A stretch of 64,000 bases of DNA from Elephas maximus indicus (GCF_024166365.1 NC_064820.1:61419501-61483500), one strand, 5' to 3'; shown: positions 10,815 through 22,052, numbered from the stretch's first letter. Made by a program: numbers and translations. Notes: a model not told the origin generated them from the letters alone.

Positions 10815-12050
10815 TGTAGTCAATTCTGATTCATGGCGACCCTATGAGTCACAGAGTAGAACTGCCCCATGGGGCTTTCTTGGCTGTAATTTTTTTTTTT
10901 ATTTTTATTAAACATTAGAGGACGATTTATAGAACAAACTAGTTTCTCATCAAACAGTGTACACATTATTGTATGACATTGGTTAACAACTCCACATGTC
11001 AACATTCTCCCTTCTCAATCTGGGGTTCCCTATTACCAGCATTCCCGTTCCCTCTTGCCTTCTAGTCCCTGCCCCAGGGCTGGTGCACTGCTTTAGTCTT
11101 GTTTTGTTCCATGGGCCTGCTCAATCTTTGGCTGAAGGGTGAACCTCAGTCATTACTGAGCTGAAAGTGTGTCTGGAGGCCATAGTCTAAGGGCTTCTCC
11201 AGTCTCTGCCGGGCAGCAAATCTGGTCCTTCTTTTCTGAGTTAGAATTTTGTTCTACATTTTTCTCCAGCTCTGTCTGGGACCCTCTATTGTTATCCCTG
11301 TCAGAGCAGTCAGTGGTGGTAGCCGGGCACCATCTAGTTGTACTGAACTCAGTCTGGTGCAGGCCGTGGTAGATGCGGTCCATTAGTCCTTTGGACTAAT
11401 CGTTCCCTTGTATCTTTAGTTTTCTTCATTCTTCCTTGCTCCTGAAGAGATGAGACCAGTAGAGTACCCTAGATGGCTGCTCACAGGCTTTTAAGGTCCC
11501 AGACCCTACTCACCAAAGTAGAATGTAGAACATTTTCTTTATAAACTCTGTTATGCCAGTTGAGCTAGATGTTCCCTGAGACCATGGTCCCCACAGCCCT
11601 CAGCCCAGGAGTTTGGTCCCTCAGGGAGCTTGGATGTGTCTGTGGAGCTACCATGCCCTTGCCTTGTACAGGTTGTGCTGGCTTCCCTAGTATTATGTAC
11701 TGTCTTACCCTTCTCCAAATTTACCTCTTGTCTATTAAGTGTTTTTCCATCCCTCCCCCTCCCCTTCCTTGTAATCATCAAACATTGTTTCTTTTTGTAT
11801 GTAAACCTTTTCATGAGTTTTTACAGTAGTGGTCTCATACAATATTTGTCCTTTCGTGATTGACTTATTTCACTCAGCATAATGTCCTCCAGATGCACCC
11901 ATGTTACGGGTTGCTTCACAAATACATTTGGCTGTAATTTTTATGGAAGCAGAATGCCAGGCCTTTTCTTCTGTGATGCTGCTGGGTGGTTTTAAACAGC
12001 CAACCTTTCAGTTAGCAGCTGGGTGCAGGCCATTCGTGCCACCCAGGGAC
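10815..12050 (-). repeat. AfroSINE split by an L1 insertion
   Basis: The 3' part of the SINE lies at about 10815-10894 and the 5' part at about 11943-12050 ('atggaagcagaatgccaggc' to 'gccacccagggacc'). Joined, they give one ordinary minus-strand SINE. The intervening kilobase is an L1 3' end. Confidence 0.85.
10895..11927 (-). mobile_element. 5'-truncated L1 3' end inserted in an AfroSINE
   Basis: Starts with a T-rich run (the L1 poly(A) on the minus strand) and ends in the complement of the ORF2 end ('ttatttcactcagcataatg'). It matches the 3' UTR of the full-length L1 at 57-57.9 kb. The 15-base 'ttggctgtaattttt' at 10880-10894 recurs at 11928-11942 as a target-site duplication of SINE sequence. 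This is a classic L1 insertion by target-primed reverse transcription. Confidence 0.9.
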
Positions 12051-12255
12051 CTACTTCATTCATTTTGGAGGTTCCCATAGCACCTAGGTTAGAAGAGGTA
12101 CTAAACAATGTTTGTTCCAGGGATGTGGTTATGAAACTAACAGCAGGGATCAAGGCAATAGTTCTTGCCTGAGAAGGAGCATGTGTTGGCTCTGGTAGAA
12201 AATTTGGGGCTATGTTTTGGGCCTATACCTTCCTTTCCCTCCCTCCTATAGCCCC

Positions 12256-12423
12256 TCTAGGAAACCAGTGGTGTAGTGGTTAAGAGCTATGGTTGCTAAC
12301 AAAAAGGTCAGCAGTTTGAATGCACCAGGTGCTCCTTGGAAACTGTATGGGGCACTTCTACCCTGTCCTTTCGGGTTACTATGAGCTGGAGTCAACTCGG
12401 TGGCAATGGGTTTGGTTTTTTTG
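12256..12423 (+). repeat. AfroSINE, short subfamily
   Basis: Head 'aaaccagtggtgtagtggtt', box-B-like 'gcagtttgaatgc', and 3' end 'gagtcaactcggtggcaatg' followed by 'ggtttggtttttttgg'. Confidence 0.9.
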
Positions 12424-12546
12424 GTTATAGCTCCTCTAAGGTAAGGTGAGCAATACTGCTCATTCTCCTTTTGTGCCTACAGGAGAAATGGGGGAGAAAA
12501 AGAGGGGAAAAAGTCACTTTTTAAGTACCTACTATGTGTTGGAATA

Positions 12547-12753
12547 GGAGCCCTGGTGGCACAATGGTTAAGCACTCAGTGGCTAGCTGAAAGGTGAGCA
12601 GATCAAACCCAACAGGCGCTCTGTGGGAGAAAAGTCTTGGTGATCTTCTCCCATAAAGATTACAGCCTGGGAAACCCTATGGGGCAGTTCTACTCTGTCC
12701 TATGGATCGCTGTGAGTTGGAGTCAACTCGATGGCACCCAACAACAATAACGT
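12547..12753 (+). repeat. AfroSINE, long subfamily
   Basis: Head 'ggagccctggtggcacaatg', a middle block 'ttctcccataaagattacag', and the 3' end 'gtcaactcgatggcacccaa' with an 'acaacaataac' tail of the same kind as the RTE 3' tail. Confidence 0.9.
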
Positions 12754-13527
12754 GCCAGAATTTTTTTTTTTTAATTATTGAATTTTCTTGATTATAAGGT
12801 GGCATTCATTTTGAAACAGTATTTTGGGAAAAAATGAAAAACTACTGTATGTTACATAAACACATAGATGTTCAGTAGGATCCACTTTGATTTTGGTAAA
12901 GGAATCCTGGAATACAATGTGCAGCTCAGCTGTCTCATCCTTTGCCTTCCTTACCTTTATCTGCTATCTCTGGCTTCTCTCGTGACCACCCAGGGGTAGA
13001 AGTTAGACTCTCTTCAAGTCCCCTAAGAATCTATGCGGGTCAATGGTGTAGGCTTTACCTAAGACTTCACTGGGAAGAGGGGGAGGGGATTTATACTGCA
13101 CACCTGAGCACACTACTCTCATTAGACAGGTTCCTTCTTCCTCAAATCCTGTTCTCAAGTGCTTTGTCACTAATTAAAAAAAAAAAATTTTTTTTTTTTT
13201 TTTTTTATTTAGGAGGCCCTTTTTCTTCCCTTTCCTGCAGTTACCTTCATTCTTGCATACTTCTGTCTCTTCCAGTTCCCATCCCCAGACCCTAAATTTA
13301 AACTCCTCCTTTCTCTTAAAAAAAAACTTTTATGTAGGGTAGTTCAATTCTGCTTTAGCAGCACTCCAAATCTCTATGACCAAACCGTGCAAACCTCGCC
13401 CCTCCAAAAAAAAAAAAAAAAGGATTCTATCAGCATTCACCCTCCTTTGAGGATGGTTTAGCAAATACTTTTTATAGGTTGAGCATACCTTTTGTGATCT
13501 TATCCCAAACCCAGACTTTCTTAATAT
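12754..13527. other. Low-complexity tracts in otherwise unrecognised sequence
   Basis: Contains a T-run near 12762, a self-complementary A-run then T-run near 13175-13208, and an A-run near 13407-13422. The A/T block could form a hairpin. It also produces the lysine/phenylalanine stretch in a 117-codon chance frame at 12942-13295. No gene or named repeat seen. Confidence 0.5.
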
Positions 13528-14012
13528 ACTAGATAGATAGTGCCATCAAGTTGACTCTGACTCATGGTGACCTTATGTAAAACAGAACGAAAACTTGCCT
13601 GGTCCTGTATTATCCCTGTGATTGCTGGCATATTTGAGTTCATCATTATGGTGATTGTGCTGATCCATCTCGCTATGATCTCTCTCACCCTTTCTGGACT
13701 TCTACTTCACCAAACATGATGTCCTCTAGTGACTGGTCCCTCCTGATGATGTGTTCAAAGTAAGTAAGTTGAATAATGCCCTGTTGTAATCCCTGAGATT
13801 TTCACTGGCTAATTTTTGGAAGTAGATTTCCAGGTCTTTCTTCACAGTCTGTCTTAGTCTGGAAGCTCTGCTGAAACTGGCCTACCATGGCTGACCCTGG
13901 TGGTATTTGAAATATAGTGGCATAGCTTCCAACATCACAGCAATACTTAAGCCAACACAGTATGACAAACTGGCAGATGGGTGGTGGCTTAATATATTGT
14001 TTTCTGAAATAT
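13528..14012 (-). repeat. Composite SINE: long RTE tail plus body
   Basis: The left ~270 bases are the RTE 3' region in reverse ('catcaagttgactctgactc', 'ctggtcctgtattatccctg', 'caaacatgatgtcctctagt'). It then switches to the composite body: 'ttcactggctaatttttgga', 'agtctgtcttagtctggaag', 'ggcatagcttccaacatcac'. The same body occurs near 35240, 49370 and 58280. The right end stops before the tRNA-Gly-like head. Confidence 0.65.
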
Positions 14013-14096
14013 ACTGAGATGTCTCCAAGAGGATACATGTGAATGGATTGTCTTTGTCATCCAGCTAAATATACATACCCATGCTATGAAGTAAGT

Positions 14097-14229
14097 GGGG
14101 CCCTAGTGACGCAGTAGTTAAGAGCTGGGCTGCTAACCAAAAGGTTGGCAGTTCAAATCCATCAGCTGATCCTTGGGTTGCTATGAGTCTGATTTAACTT
14201 GATGGCAACAGGTTTGGTTTTTGGTTTTA
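14097..14229 (+). repeat. AfroSINE with internal deletion
   Basis: Head 'ggggccctagtgacgcagta' and box B 'gcagttcaaatcc' are present. About 35 bases between the head and the 'ttgctatgagtctgatttaa' 3' end are missing. Confidence 0.85.
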
Positions 14230-14231
14230 TG

Positions 14232-14385
14232 AAGTAGGTATTATCATTCTCATTTTCCAGGAGAAGACACAAGTGCAGAAAGGTAAAATAAACTGCCAAG
14301 TTATAAGGAGTGGCGGAGTCAGGATTTGAATTCAGGCTGGCCTGACTCGGAAACCTGTGTTTTTTCAGTACATGGGGCTGCCTCA
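14232..14385 (-). repeat. MIR
   Basis: 'ggtattatcattctcatttt' and 'gtcaggatttgaattcaggc' match the reverse complement of MIR across its core. Confidence 0.65.
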
Positions 14386-15582
14386 TAGCATCCATCTCTG
14401 CTCATGGAAGGCTTTTTACACAATCCCCTCTTCCCACTTTCCCAGGAGGGAGCAAACTCTGGGCCATACTGTCAGTCCGTAAATACCCACTCGGTGTCCA
14501 CTGGAACCAGGCCGTGGGCAGGGTGGTACGTGGGAGTCGGAGTGGGGTGGGACAGACGGGAATAGTTTTTGCTTTGAACAAAACTTATAAACCTAGCCAG
14601 GGAAATGGGAAGTGCTCTGAGAAAATTTGGACAGTTTCAACTTACAATGTGTCCAAAGAAAAATATCTGATCGATAAGTCAATTAGAGTTAAAAGGTTTT
14701 ATTGGGCAGAAAAAAACTTCTCGAACAAGGGACACCCCTCTGAAGAGATGAGCTTGTCACAATGCAATTTTGATCAGCATATATACAGAACAAACTGTTA
14801 GGAGAGTTCCCCAAAAGGACATTTAAAACGATTGGTTTCATTCACTTAATTGGCAGGGGGCAGAGTGGATTGGTTTACTAAGTTTGCATGTCTGCATTCT
14901 ATAGGCTAGTTATGGTTTATCTAATTTGTTAAACTTTCCCTAGAGCTGTTTTTATCATGTGTTTTTAGTTTCTGTGAAGAGTTAAGTTTAAGCGGGGGTG
15001 GGGAGGACATTTTTGTTAATAAATGCAAAGCAGTAGATGTAGAAGTTGCCTGGAGAAGACACAGTAGCCTGAGAGAGTCCTCACAGAGAAGAAAGACCAC
15101 CGTGTCGGTAAAGTCGCTCGTAGCTAATGACCCTTTGCCTTCCTCTGGTGGCCTCCCTGCTAAAGAAGAGCCTGGGTGATGGAGTAGTCCATTCCTTTCA
15201 TTCTAAAAACATGCCCTTGAGTGAGAAAAGGGGTGTACACGCCAGTGCTTCAGTGCACTCTTGAAGTAGAGAGTTGGGAAAGGGTTTTCCAGAACATTTT
15301 ACAAAATATAATATTAAGTTTACAAAGATTTCACTGTTTAGGAAAGGAAAAGACTATATAACACCTTGTCTGAATTTCTGTGTTCTCCCTGACCTTTCAG
15401 ATGAGCCTGGGGGTTTTAGGGGGAGGTGGAACATTGTGCATTGATTGTTCTAAAACCACTTCCTGTATGCTGAGGTGGATTTTTTTTTTTTTTTTTTAAG
15501 TTCCAGGCATTGGCTTTCTCTGTATGTCTTTGTTCTTGTGATATATTCCTTTCCTGTGTATGCCATGTGTGTCATCTAGACA
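14386..15582. other. Non-coding; possible unnamed minus-strand LTR
   Basis: The stretch around 14690-14715 reads in reverse as a poly(A)-signal region ('tgcccaataaaacctttta'), which would fit the R region of an endogenous retrovirus LTR on the minus strand. I could not define ends or a duplication. A T-run lies at 15481-15499. No host gene recognised. Confidence 0.3.
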
Positions 15583-15605
15583 TTTAGCAATAGTCAAAAC
15601 CTGTA

Positions 15606-15761
15606 AACCAAACTGTTGCCATTGAGTCGATTCTGACTCATAGTGACCTATGGGGTATAGTAGAACTGCTCCATATGGTTTCCAAGGAGCAGCAGGTGGA
15701 TTGGTACTGCCGACCTTTTGGTTAGCAGCCGAGCTCTTAACCATTGTGCCACCAGGGCTTC
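15606..15761 (-). repeat. AfroSINE, first of a same-site pair
   Basis: Runs from 'gttgccattgagtcgattct' to 'aaccattgtgccaccagggc'. It is followed immediately by a second copy of its left flank ('ttagcaatagtc' at 15584 and again at 15762), a clean target-site duplication. Confidence 0.9.
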
Positions 15762-15778
15762 TTAGCAATAGTCCAAAC

Positions 15779-15939
15779 CCAAAAAACCCAGTGCTGTCGA
15801 GTCGATTCTGACTCATAGCGACCCTATAGGACAGAGTAGAACCGCCCCATAGAGTTTCCAAGGAGTGCCTGGAGGATTCGAACTGCCAACCCTTTGGTTC
15901 ACAGCCGTAGGACTTAACCACTACACCACCAGGGTTTCC
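15779..15939 (-). repeat. AfroSINE, second of a same-site pair
   Basis: Same orientation and subfamily as the copy 17 bases to its left, ending 'cactacaccaccagggtttc'. A third version of the flank ('ttagcattagta') begins at 15940. Confidence 0.9.
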
Positions 15940-15954
15940 TTAGCATTAGTAGAC

Positions 15955-16463
15955 ATGTCAAAATGTTTGCATTATAGGCTTGGAAATGAAGCTTGGGGAT
16001 GGAGAAAGAAGAGGGGAGGGAATTGGGCATTAAGGACAAAGAGGAGGGCGAGGAAGGGAAGGAAGGAAAGGTGGACCTCTGGGCCCCAGAATGGTGAGGA
16101 GGGGAGGTCAGCCCTGTACCATCCCTGCTTTGCCGCTGCCAGACAGATGTCTGTAATCTGAACCCCACTCTGCTTAGGATGATTTCCCTGTCTGCATTCC
16201 TCCCCACCGCCTTCACTGCATGTATTCACTCCTTGTCTGGGCTGACTATGTTTTCCTACTGACATGGTTCTTTCTGATTAGCTTGGCTACCCTTGGTTGT
16301 TTTCCCTTCTTGGGGTATTTTCTTAGAAAGACATTTTATTATATCTGTATAGCAGTTTTTGTTAAATGAGAATATTTAGACTGGAAACATAGGTGATGAG
16401 TGTTTAGGACAATGAATTGTGGGTTGTCAGTCTCCCTGTAGAAGTTTGGACTTCGTGAGATCC
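15955..16463. other. Unique sequence, nothing recognised
   Basis: A purine-rich patch lies at 15995-16070. Overlapping open frames of about 100 codons on both strands reflect that composition and show no motif. Confidence 0.4.
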
Positions 16464-16940
16464 TGTCTTAGTCATCTAGTGCTTCTCTAACAGAAATACC
16501 AGAAGTGGATGGCTTTAACAAGAGAAATTTATTTCTTCACGGTAAAGTAGGGTAAAAGTCCAAATTCAGGGTGTCAGCTCCAGGGAAGACATTCTCTCTC
16601 TGATAGCCTTCTTATCAATCTTCCCCTGGACTAGGAGCTTCTCTGTGCAGGGACCCCGGGTCCAAAGGACACACTCTGCTCCTGGCACTGGCTTCTTAGT
16701 GGTATGAGATCCCCACTCTCTACTTGCTTCCCTTTCCTTTTATCTCTTGTAAGATAAAAGGTGGTGCAGGGAAACTCCCTTTGCATTGGATGTGACCTTA
16801 GTAATGGTGTTACAGTCCCACCCTAATCCTCTTTAACATAAAATTACAATCACAAAACGGAGGACAACCACACAATACTGGGAATCGTGGCCTAACCAAG
16901 TTGACATATATTTTTGGGGGTCACAGTTCAATCCATGACA
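16464..16940 (-). mobile_element. Solo LTR, MaLR-like (ERVL-MaLR)
   Basis: A 477-bp LTR in reverse orientation that starts TG and ends CA on the plus strand. The sequence is the reverse complement of MLT1-type LTRs: 'ttgtcttagtc'-like start, 'agagaaatttatttcttcac' (complement of an AATAAA region), and 'ggtcacagttcaatccatga' end. It is flanked by 'gatcc' at 16459-16463 and 16941-16945, the 5-bp duplication expected for this class. No internal retroviral sequence, so it is a solo LTR. Confidence 0.85.
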
Positions 16941-16945
16941 GATCC

Positions 16946-18076
16946 CAAGGCATACAAGTTGGCAGTGACCCCAGACGGCAGTAGATGACTGTCCCAAGGA
17001 AACCCTCTCTGCTGCCAACATTCCAGGCCTCATCGGACACGTTTGTCCTGAGATACCCTCTGAAGCCACTCAGACCACCACTTCCTCTTTGAAACAAAGA
17101 CCATGTGACATGAAATAAGATTGGATTTGAAGAGTTTTATAGACATCCGCTGTTAATGTAATTCGAATTTCCTTTACCATAAAGGAAGTGGTTGGAACTC
17201 TGAATTTGTTTTCCCTTGCCTTCAGATAGAATTCATTAAATTGATTTGTAGATATGTTTTACATTTCTAGGCCTAACAGCACCTTAATTTCCTTGGAAAA
17301 TTCCGATTTTAAAGCAAGGTTCTTTCTGCTCAGTTCTGCTGGCTAGATCTGTGTCTCTATGCACTCGGAGGAGACTGCTAGATTCTACCATCCGGTCCAT
17401 TAACATCCCTTTATTGATGGATCTAATGATGGAGGGAGGAAATACTGCCTTTGGATCTGCTCTTAACATTTACAGCACCCATGGCAAGAGAGCAACTGGA
17501 AGTTGACATATGTCTAAATATTTAAAAGGTGCAAATCTAGCTATGCCCAGAGCCTGGTCAGCTTCCCATTAAGGGCAGCTGAAGCTTGCTATCTAGGCCT
17601 GGAAGCTAGTGACCTGGAAACTAATGAAGCAATGCCCCCCTGGAGACCAGCTCTGCTCTCTGGAAGCCTGAGCAGTGGTCAGGATCTACTGGGGTAGGTG
17701 GAAGCCCAGGAGTCCTGGGTGGTCACTAGAACTGTCCAAACCCAGGATGGGAAAGATGAGCCAATTCAAGCTGCCTGGTAAGGGTATGTTCCCCTCCCTT
17801 ACTTGTTTTTTTCAGAATTTTCAAAGAGTTCTTAGCACCCCTCAGAACTACATCACTGTAGCAGAAGAGACGGGAGGGAGGGTGTCTGCTGAGACACTTA
17901 CGCTAGGTGACTTATTTTGGCCAACTTTAAATAAGAGTAAAGGCTGTGACTCTCATGGCCCCTCCCCATTCAATACAGCTGTGTCCATTGTCCTCAAAAC
18001 TCTCAGTCCCCAGGGCCATCTGGCCTTGAGGGATCATTCGGCTCACTCCTGTACCCCTTTAATGTTTTGGCCATTA
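16946..18076. other. Unique sequence, nothing recognised
   Basis: A 149-codon open frame at 17675-18124 runs into the next SINE and has no recognisable domain. I treat it as chance. Confidence 0.45.
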
Positions 18077-18285
18077 TTGTTGTTGTTCTTGGATGCTATA
18101 GAGTCAATTTTCAACTCATACTGACCTCATGTGAGAGTAGAACCGCCTCATAGGGTTTTCTAGGCTGTAGCCTCTACAGGAGCAGATCACCAGGTCTTTC
18201 TCCCACAAAGCAGCTGGGTGGGTTTGAACTGCCAACCTTTTGGTTAGCAGCTGAGCACTAAACCATTGCACCAACTGGGCTCCTG
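18077..18285 (-). repeat. AfroSINE, long subfamily
   Basis: Left end 'ttgttgttgttcttggatgc' is the RTE-like tail. Then 'gcagatcaccaggtctttct' and the head complement 'accattgcaccaactgggct'. Confidence 0.9.
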
Positions 18286-18590
18286 TCTTGGCCATTAAGA
18301 TTTCAAAATAAAATTTCTTTAAAATGTGAATGCATCCCATTGTGCCAATTATCATTCCTCAAACCTGGGGATGTGGCAACCTGAAATAAAAGAAGTGGGA
18401 ATTTATGAGCTTGGTGAAACTGAGGACTGTCAATCCCAGGGATGAACAGAGGCAGCCTGTATGGAGTTAGCTCCTAAGAGGTGGGTCATTGCTCCCATTT
18501 TGCCCAGCAAAGGGCTCAGTTGCCTTTAGCACAGGGTACTGTAACAGTTAAATCACACGTTTATCTTTTGCTGTGTAGCTCTATAATTAC

Positions 18591-18768
18591 TAAACCAGTT
18601 GCCATTGGGTCAATTCCAACTCATGGTGACTCCCATGTATCTGAGTAGAACCATGCTCCATAGGGTTTTCGTGGCTGATTTTTAGAAGTATATCACCAGG
18701 CCTTTCTTCCAAGGTACCTTTGGGTGGACTTGAACCTCCAACCTTTCGTTTAGCAGCTGAGCACTTTA
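18591..18768 (-). repeat. AfroSINE, long subfamily, head missing
   Basis: 'gttgccattgggtcaattcc' to 'gtttagcagctgagcacttt'. The final ~25 bases of the head complement are absent. Confidence 0.85.
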
Positions 18769-18830
18769 ATTCCTTATAATCACTAGGCATTCAATAACTG
18801 CTAAATACCTATATGCCTAAGAACATGGCT

Positions 18831-19000
18831 GGGGCCCTGGTGACACAGTGGCTAAGAGTTTGGCTGCTAACCAAAAAGTCGACAGTTTGAATCTAGCAGC
18901 CACTCCTTTGAACCCCTATGGGGCCATTCTGCTTTGTCCTACAGGATCGCTATGAGTCAGAATCAACTGGATGGCAACCGGTTTAGCTTTTGGTTTTTAA
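18831..19000 (+). repeat. AfroSINE, short subfamily
   Basis: Head 'ggggccctggtgacacagtg' to 3' end 'cagaatcaactggatggcaa' and 'ccggtttagcttttggtttt'. Opposite in orientation to the SINE 60 bases to its left. Confidence 0.9.
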
Positions 19001-19352
19001 GAACATGACTAACCTTTTGAATCTCCTATAAAACAGAAGCAATTTTACAAACTGGTTTCTTATAATGAACTTAAAGTTCTTTTGAAATACAATGACCCCC
19101 TCCATAATGTGACAATTGCCCTCTATGAGGAAAAAAAGGAATAGATAATGACTAGTTAGAATAGATCTGGTGATTACAAGTCAGATACCTAAGTCTCAGC
19201 GCCTATATCTATAAACATAAAACAGAATCAGTTTTTCAAAACAATAACAAAGCTGGCTCAAGCCTGGGAAATATTTTGGTTACTTAAATAATATTTTGGA
19301 ATTCAAACTTTTAAGCAAACTCCAAAGAGGTTTCTGAGGGAGGCCAGTAGGT
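19001..19352. other. Unique sequence, nothing recognised
   Basis: No supported feature. Confidence 0.4.
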
Positions 19353-19500
19353 GTTGTTAGGGGTCTTCGAGTCAGTTCCAACTCACAGCGACCTTGTACA
19401 ACAGAATGAAATACTGCCCTGTCCTGTGCTATCCCCACAACCACTGTAGCAGCCACTGTGTCAATCCATCTTGTCGAGGTTCTTCCTGTAGGTAGGGTTT
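19353..19500 (-). mobile_element. RTE LINE 3' end, short fragment
   Basis: Reverse complement of the RTE C-terminal coding region and 3' tail: 'ggggtcttcgagtcagttcc', 'aacagaatgaaatactgccc', 'gccactgtgtcaatccatct'. Confidence 0.85.
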
Positions 19501-19870
19501 AGTTATTCACCAACTACCTACCTTCATATTCTAATGGTGGGATTTTTATTATTAAGTGTGAATGGAAGTAATGGGAATGGACTGCTAATTTGCAATTGGT
19601 GGTGGTTGTAAAAATTTGTCAAACTGAAGGTGATGGTTGAAGTGGGAAGGGGGTGTCTGACAGGAGAGATAAGAGGTAGCAAAAGAAGTCAGCAATGGGC
19701 AAGTCTACACAACAGGTCATGCTCTCCAGGGGACACCAGTTTCGGAAGTGCTGATATCCTGGGAACAGCAGAGCAAGAAGAAAGAAGCAGCGGTTACATT
19801 CATCTTCTCCCAGTTGCCCTCTTTTCTTCCTAGTTTCATAGTCTCTTATGAATTAGCTGGTTGGAAAATA

Positions 19871-20780
19871 CAGGATGATCCAAAACGAATTGAAAAACTA
19901 AAAAATTTTTTTTCACTCAGGAGGTAGGTTTTATATGAAGAAGTAGTCAAATCCAATTTATGAAGGAACTATTGAGTTATTTCCTGGTGGGACAAACTCT
20001 GAGTGATAATCTATAATCTTGCAGATACTCAGTGAGTGCCCCTTGTGTCACCACACACATCAATCCTGTTGTCTGATTTATCCCAGACCCTTTGTATGAC
20101 GTCGATATTGATGGTTAAGCTGGCAGCCATGATGCTTGCCATGGATTGAATTGTGTCTCCCCCAAAATATGTGTCAACTTGCTTAGGCCATGATTCCTAG
20201 TATTGTGTGGTTGTCCTCCATTTTGTGGTGGTAATTTTATGTTAAAGAGGGTTAGAGTGGGATTGTAACGCCACCCTTATTCAGGTGACCTCTCTAATCC
20301 AAGGTAAAGGAAGTTTCCCTGGGGTGTGGCCTTCTCCTCCTTTAATCTCTCAAGAGATAAAACGAAAGGGAAGCAAGTAGAGAGTTGGGGACCACCAAGA
20401 AAGCAGCATCAGGAACATAGAGCATCCTTTGGCACGTGGTCCCTGCTCCTGAGAAGCTCCTCAACCAGGGAAAGATCGAGGACAAGGACCTTCCTCCAGA
20501 GCTGACAGAGGGAGAAAGCCTTCCTCTGGAGCCAACACCCTGAATTTGGACTTGTAACCTACGAGACTGTGAGAAAATAAATTTCTCTTTGCTAAAGCTA
20601 TCCACTTATGGTATTTCTGTTATGGCGGCACTAGATGACTAAGACGATGCTTCTCCTCAATTCCTCAAAGCCATGAGGAAGAGATGCTTCCAACTTGGGT
20701 TCTGAACCACAAGTTAATATATAACCTAGTAACAGGGTAATACATTTGTAAAGAAGTTCAGTACTTTTTGAATAACCCTG
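19871..20780. mobile_element. Possible mariner-like DNA element, split by an LTR
   Basis: The left end ('caggatgatccaaaacgaat') and the reverse complement of the right end ('cagggttattcaaaaagtac', from 20780 leftward) pair at roughly 18 of 25 positions, like decayed terminal inverted repeats. The left end is preceded by TA; the right flank is not TA. Without the inserted LTR (20137-20645, plus its 5-bp duplication) the element would be about 400 bp. No transposase frame survives, and I cannot name the family. Confidence 0.4.
20137..20645 (+). mobile_element. Solo LTR, MaLR-like (ERVL-MaLR)
   Basis: A 509-bp LTR of the same family as the one at 16.5 kb, in forward orientation: 'ggattgaattgtgtctcccc' near the start, 'gtgagaaaataaatttctct' carrying the poly(A) signal near 20576, and 'gactaagac' at the end. 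The 3' terminus has decayed from CA to CG. 'atgct' at 20132-20136 is repeated at 20646-20650 as a 5-bp target-site duplication. Confidence 0.85.
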
Positions 20781-20785
20781 TCTGG

Positions 20786-21869
20786 CTTTTTGGATTTTTG
20801 CCTGTGTGTAGGCTACTTGAGTTAGCTTTGTCTCTCCTACTAGCATTTTGATTTTGAAGCCAAAAAACTAAAATTTAAACTTATACGTTTTAATGTTATG
20901 TGCAGTCTCTCTAGGAGGGATAAGAGCACATCTGAAAAAGAATTCTTTATATGCTGGAAACACATGGTATGCAGCATTAAAAGTAGCTGCCCAGTTGTTT
21001 ACAACTTGTATTTTGATTTGGAGCAAACTCAGAGGCTTGAGAAACAGGCCTTTTTCTCTGTGATGTGTGTTTTGTATTAACTGTGAATTTCTTAAAACTC
21101 TAAGAAGCTCCTGGGAACTTCATGTTAGCCAGCTGAAGGAGTCAGAACATGTTTGTTTGCAACTCACATGGGGAGTGGAGAAGCCATGAGAAGTCATTGT
21201 CATTATTTTCTTTTCTATTTCTCATTTTCTTATTCCAGCCAAGGAGATGGAATGTCCTGGTAGATTGAACAGATATGCATATGTAGATTCAGGACTGAGA
21301 GGCACAATGTGTCCCTGTCTGTGATTTCCAGGAAAGTATTATGATGAGATTATTCAAGTCATTTACCACATGGGTAAGAAATGGGACATTCCATCATAAA
21401 TCCAGGAGCAAAAGACTAAGTTGTCTTTGGAATTGGCCCTACTTGAAGAATTAAAATGAAAATTTGACCTGATTTGAGCACTTTTATCTAAAACTCAAGA
21501 GTTTTGTATAGTGTCAACCTACTTTATGTAATTTCCTTGGAATTAATTTTCCTTCTCAATTCAAAGCATTCAATCTGTTTTGTCTTTTAAATTCAAGTCT
21601 AGGAATGAGAAGTTGTGTTATTTCTTAGTTTTATTAGACTTGAATACTTTTTATGAATAGTTCTATTAATCCTTCTGGAAAGAATCTACATAACAGTGCT
21701 TCTGCATAATATTTTTTATTTATTGAATAAATCAAATATAGTTAAATATGGTAAGTCCCGTTATATTGGTTTTGGCAGTGTATGGTGGCAAATATGATTA
21801 AACAAAGTATTAGTGAAAATGCTATAAATTTTCCTTTGAAAGAGAATCAATTATCTGGGTTATCATTCC
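20786..21869. other. Unique sequence, nothing recognised
   Basis: No gene, RNA or repeat that I can support. A/T-rich. Confidence 0.4.
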
Positions 21870-22052
21870 TGGATGGAGCAAATGGTTAACTTGCTCCACG
21901 GCTAACTGAAAGTTTGGAGGTTTGAGTCCTTCCAGAGGTACCTTGGAAGAAAGGCCTGGTGATCTACTTCTTATAAATTGAAAACCCTATGAGCACAGTT
22001 TTACTCTGACATTCATAGGGTCTCCATGAGTCAGAGTCAACCTGCTGGCAGG
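21870..22052 (+). repeat. AfroSINE, older diverged copy
   Basis: Head is degraded, then 'gctaactgaaagtttggagg', 'aaaggcctggtgatctactt' and the 3' end 'catgagtcagagtcaacctg'. Confidence 0.75.

Noticed and set aside
15496-15921. 141-codon minus-strand open frame
   Set aside because: Runs through the two adjacent AfroSINEs; the repeated 'VKSYGCEPKGWQFES' type text is SINE translation.
17675-18124. 149-codon open frame
   Set aside because: No recognisable domain, no flanking gene structure, and its end lies in an AfroSINE.
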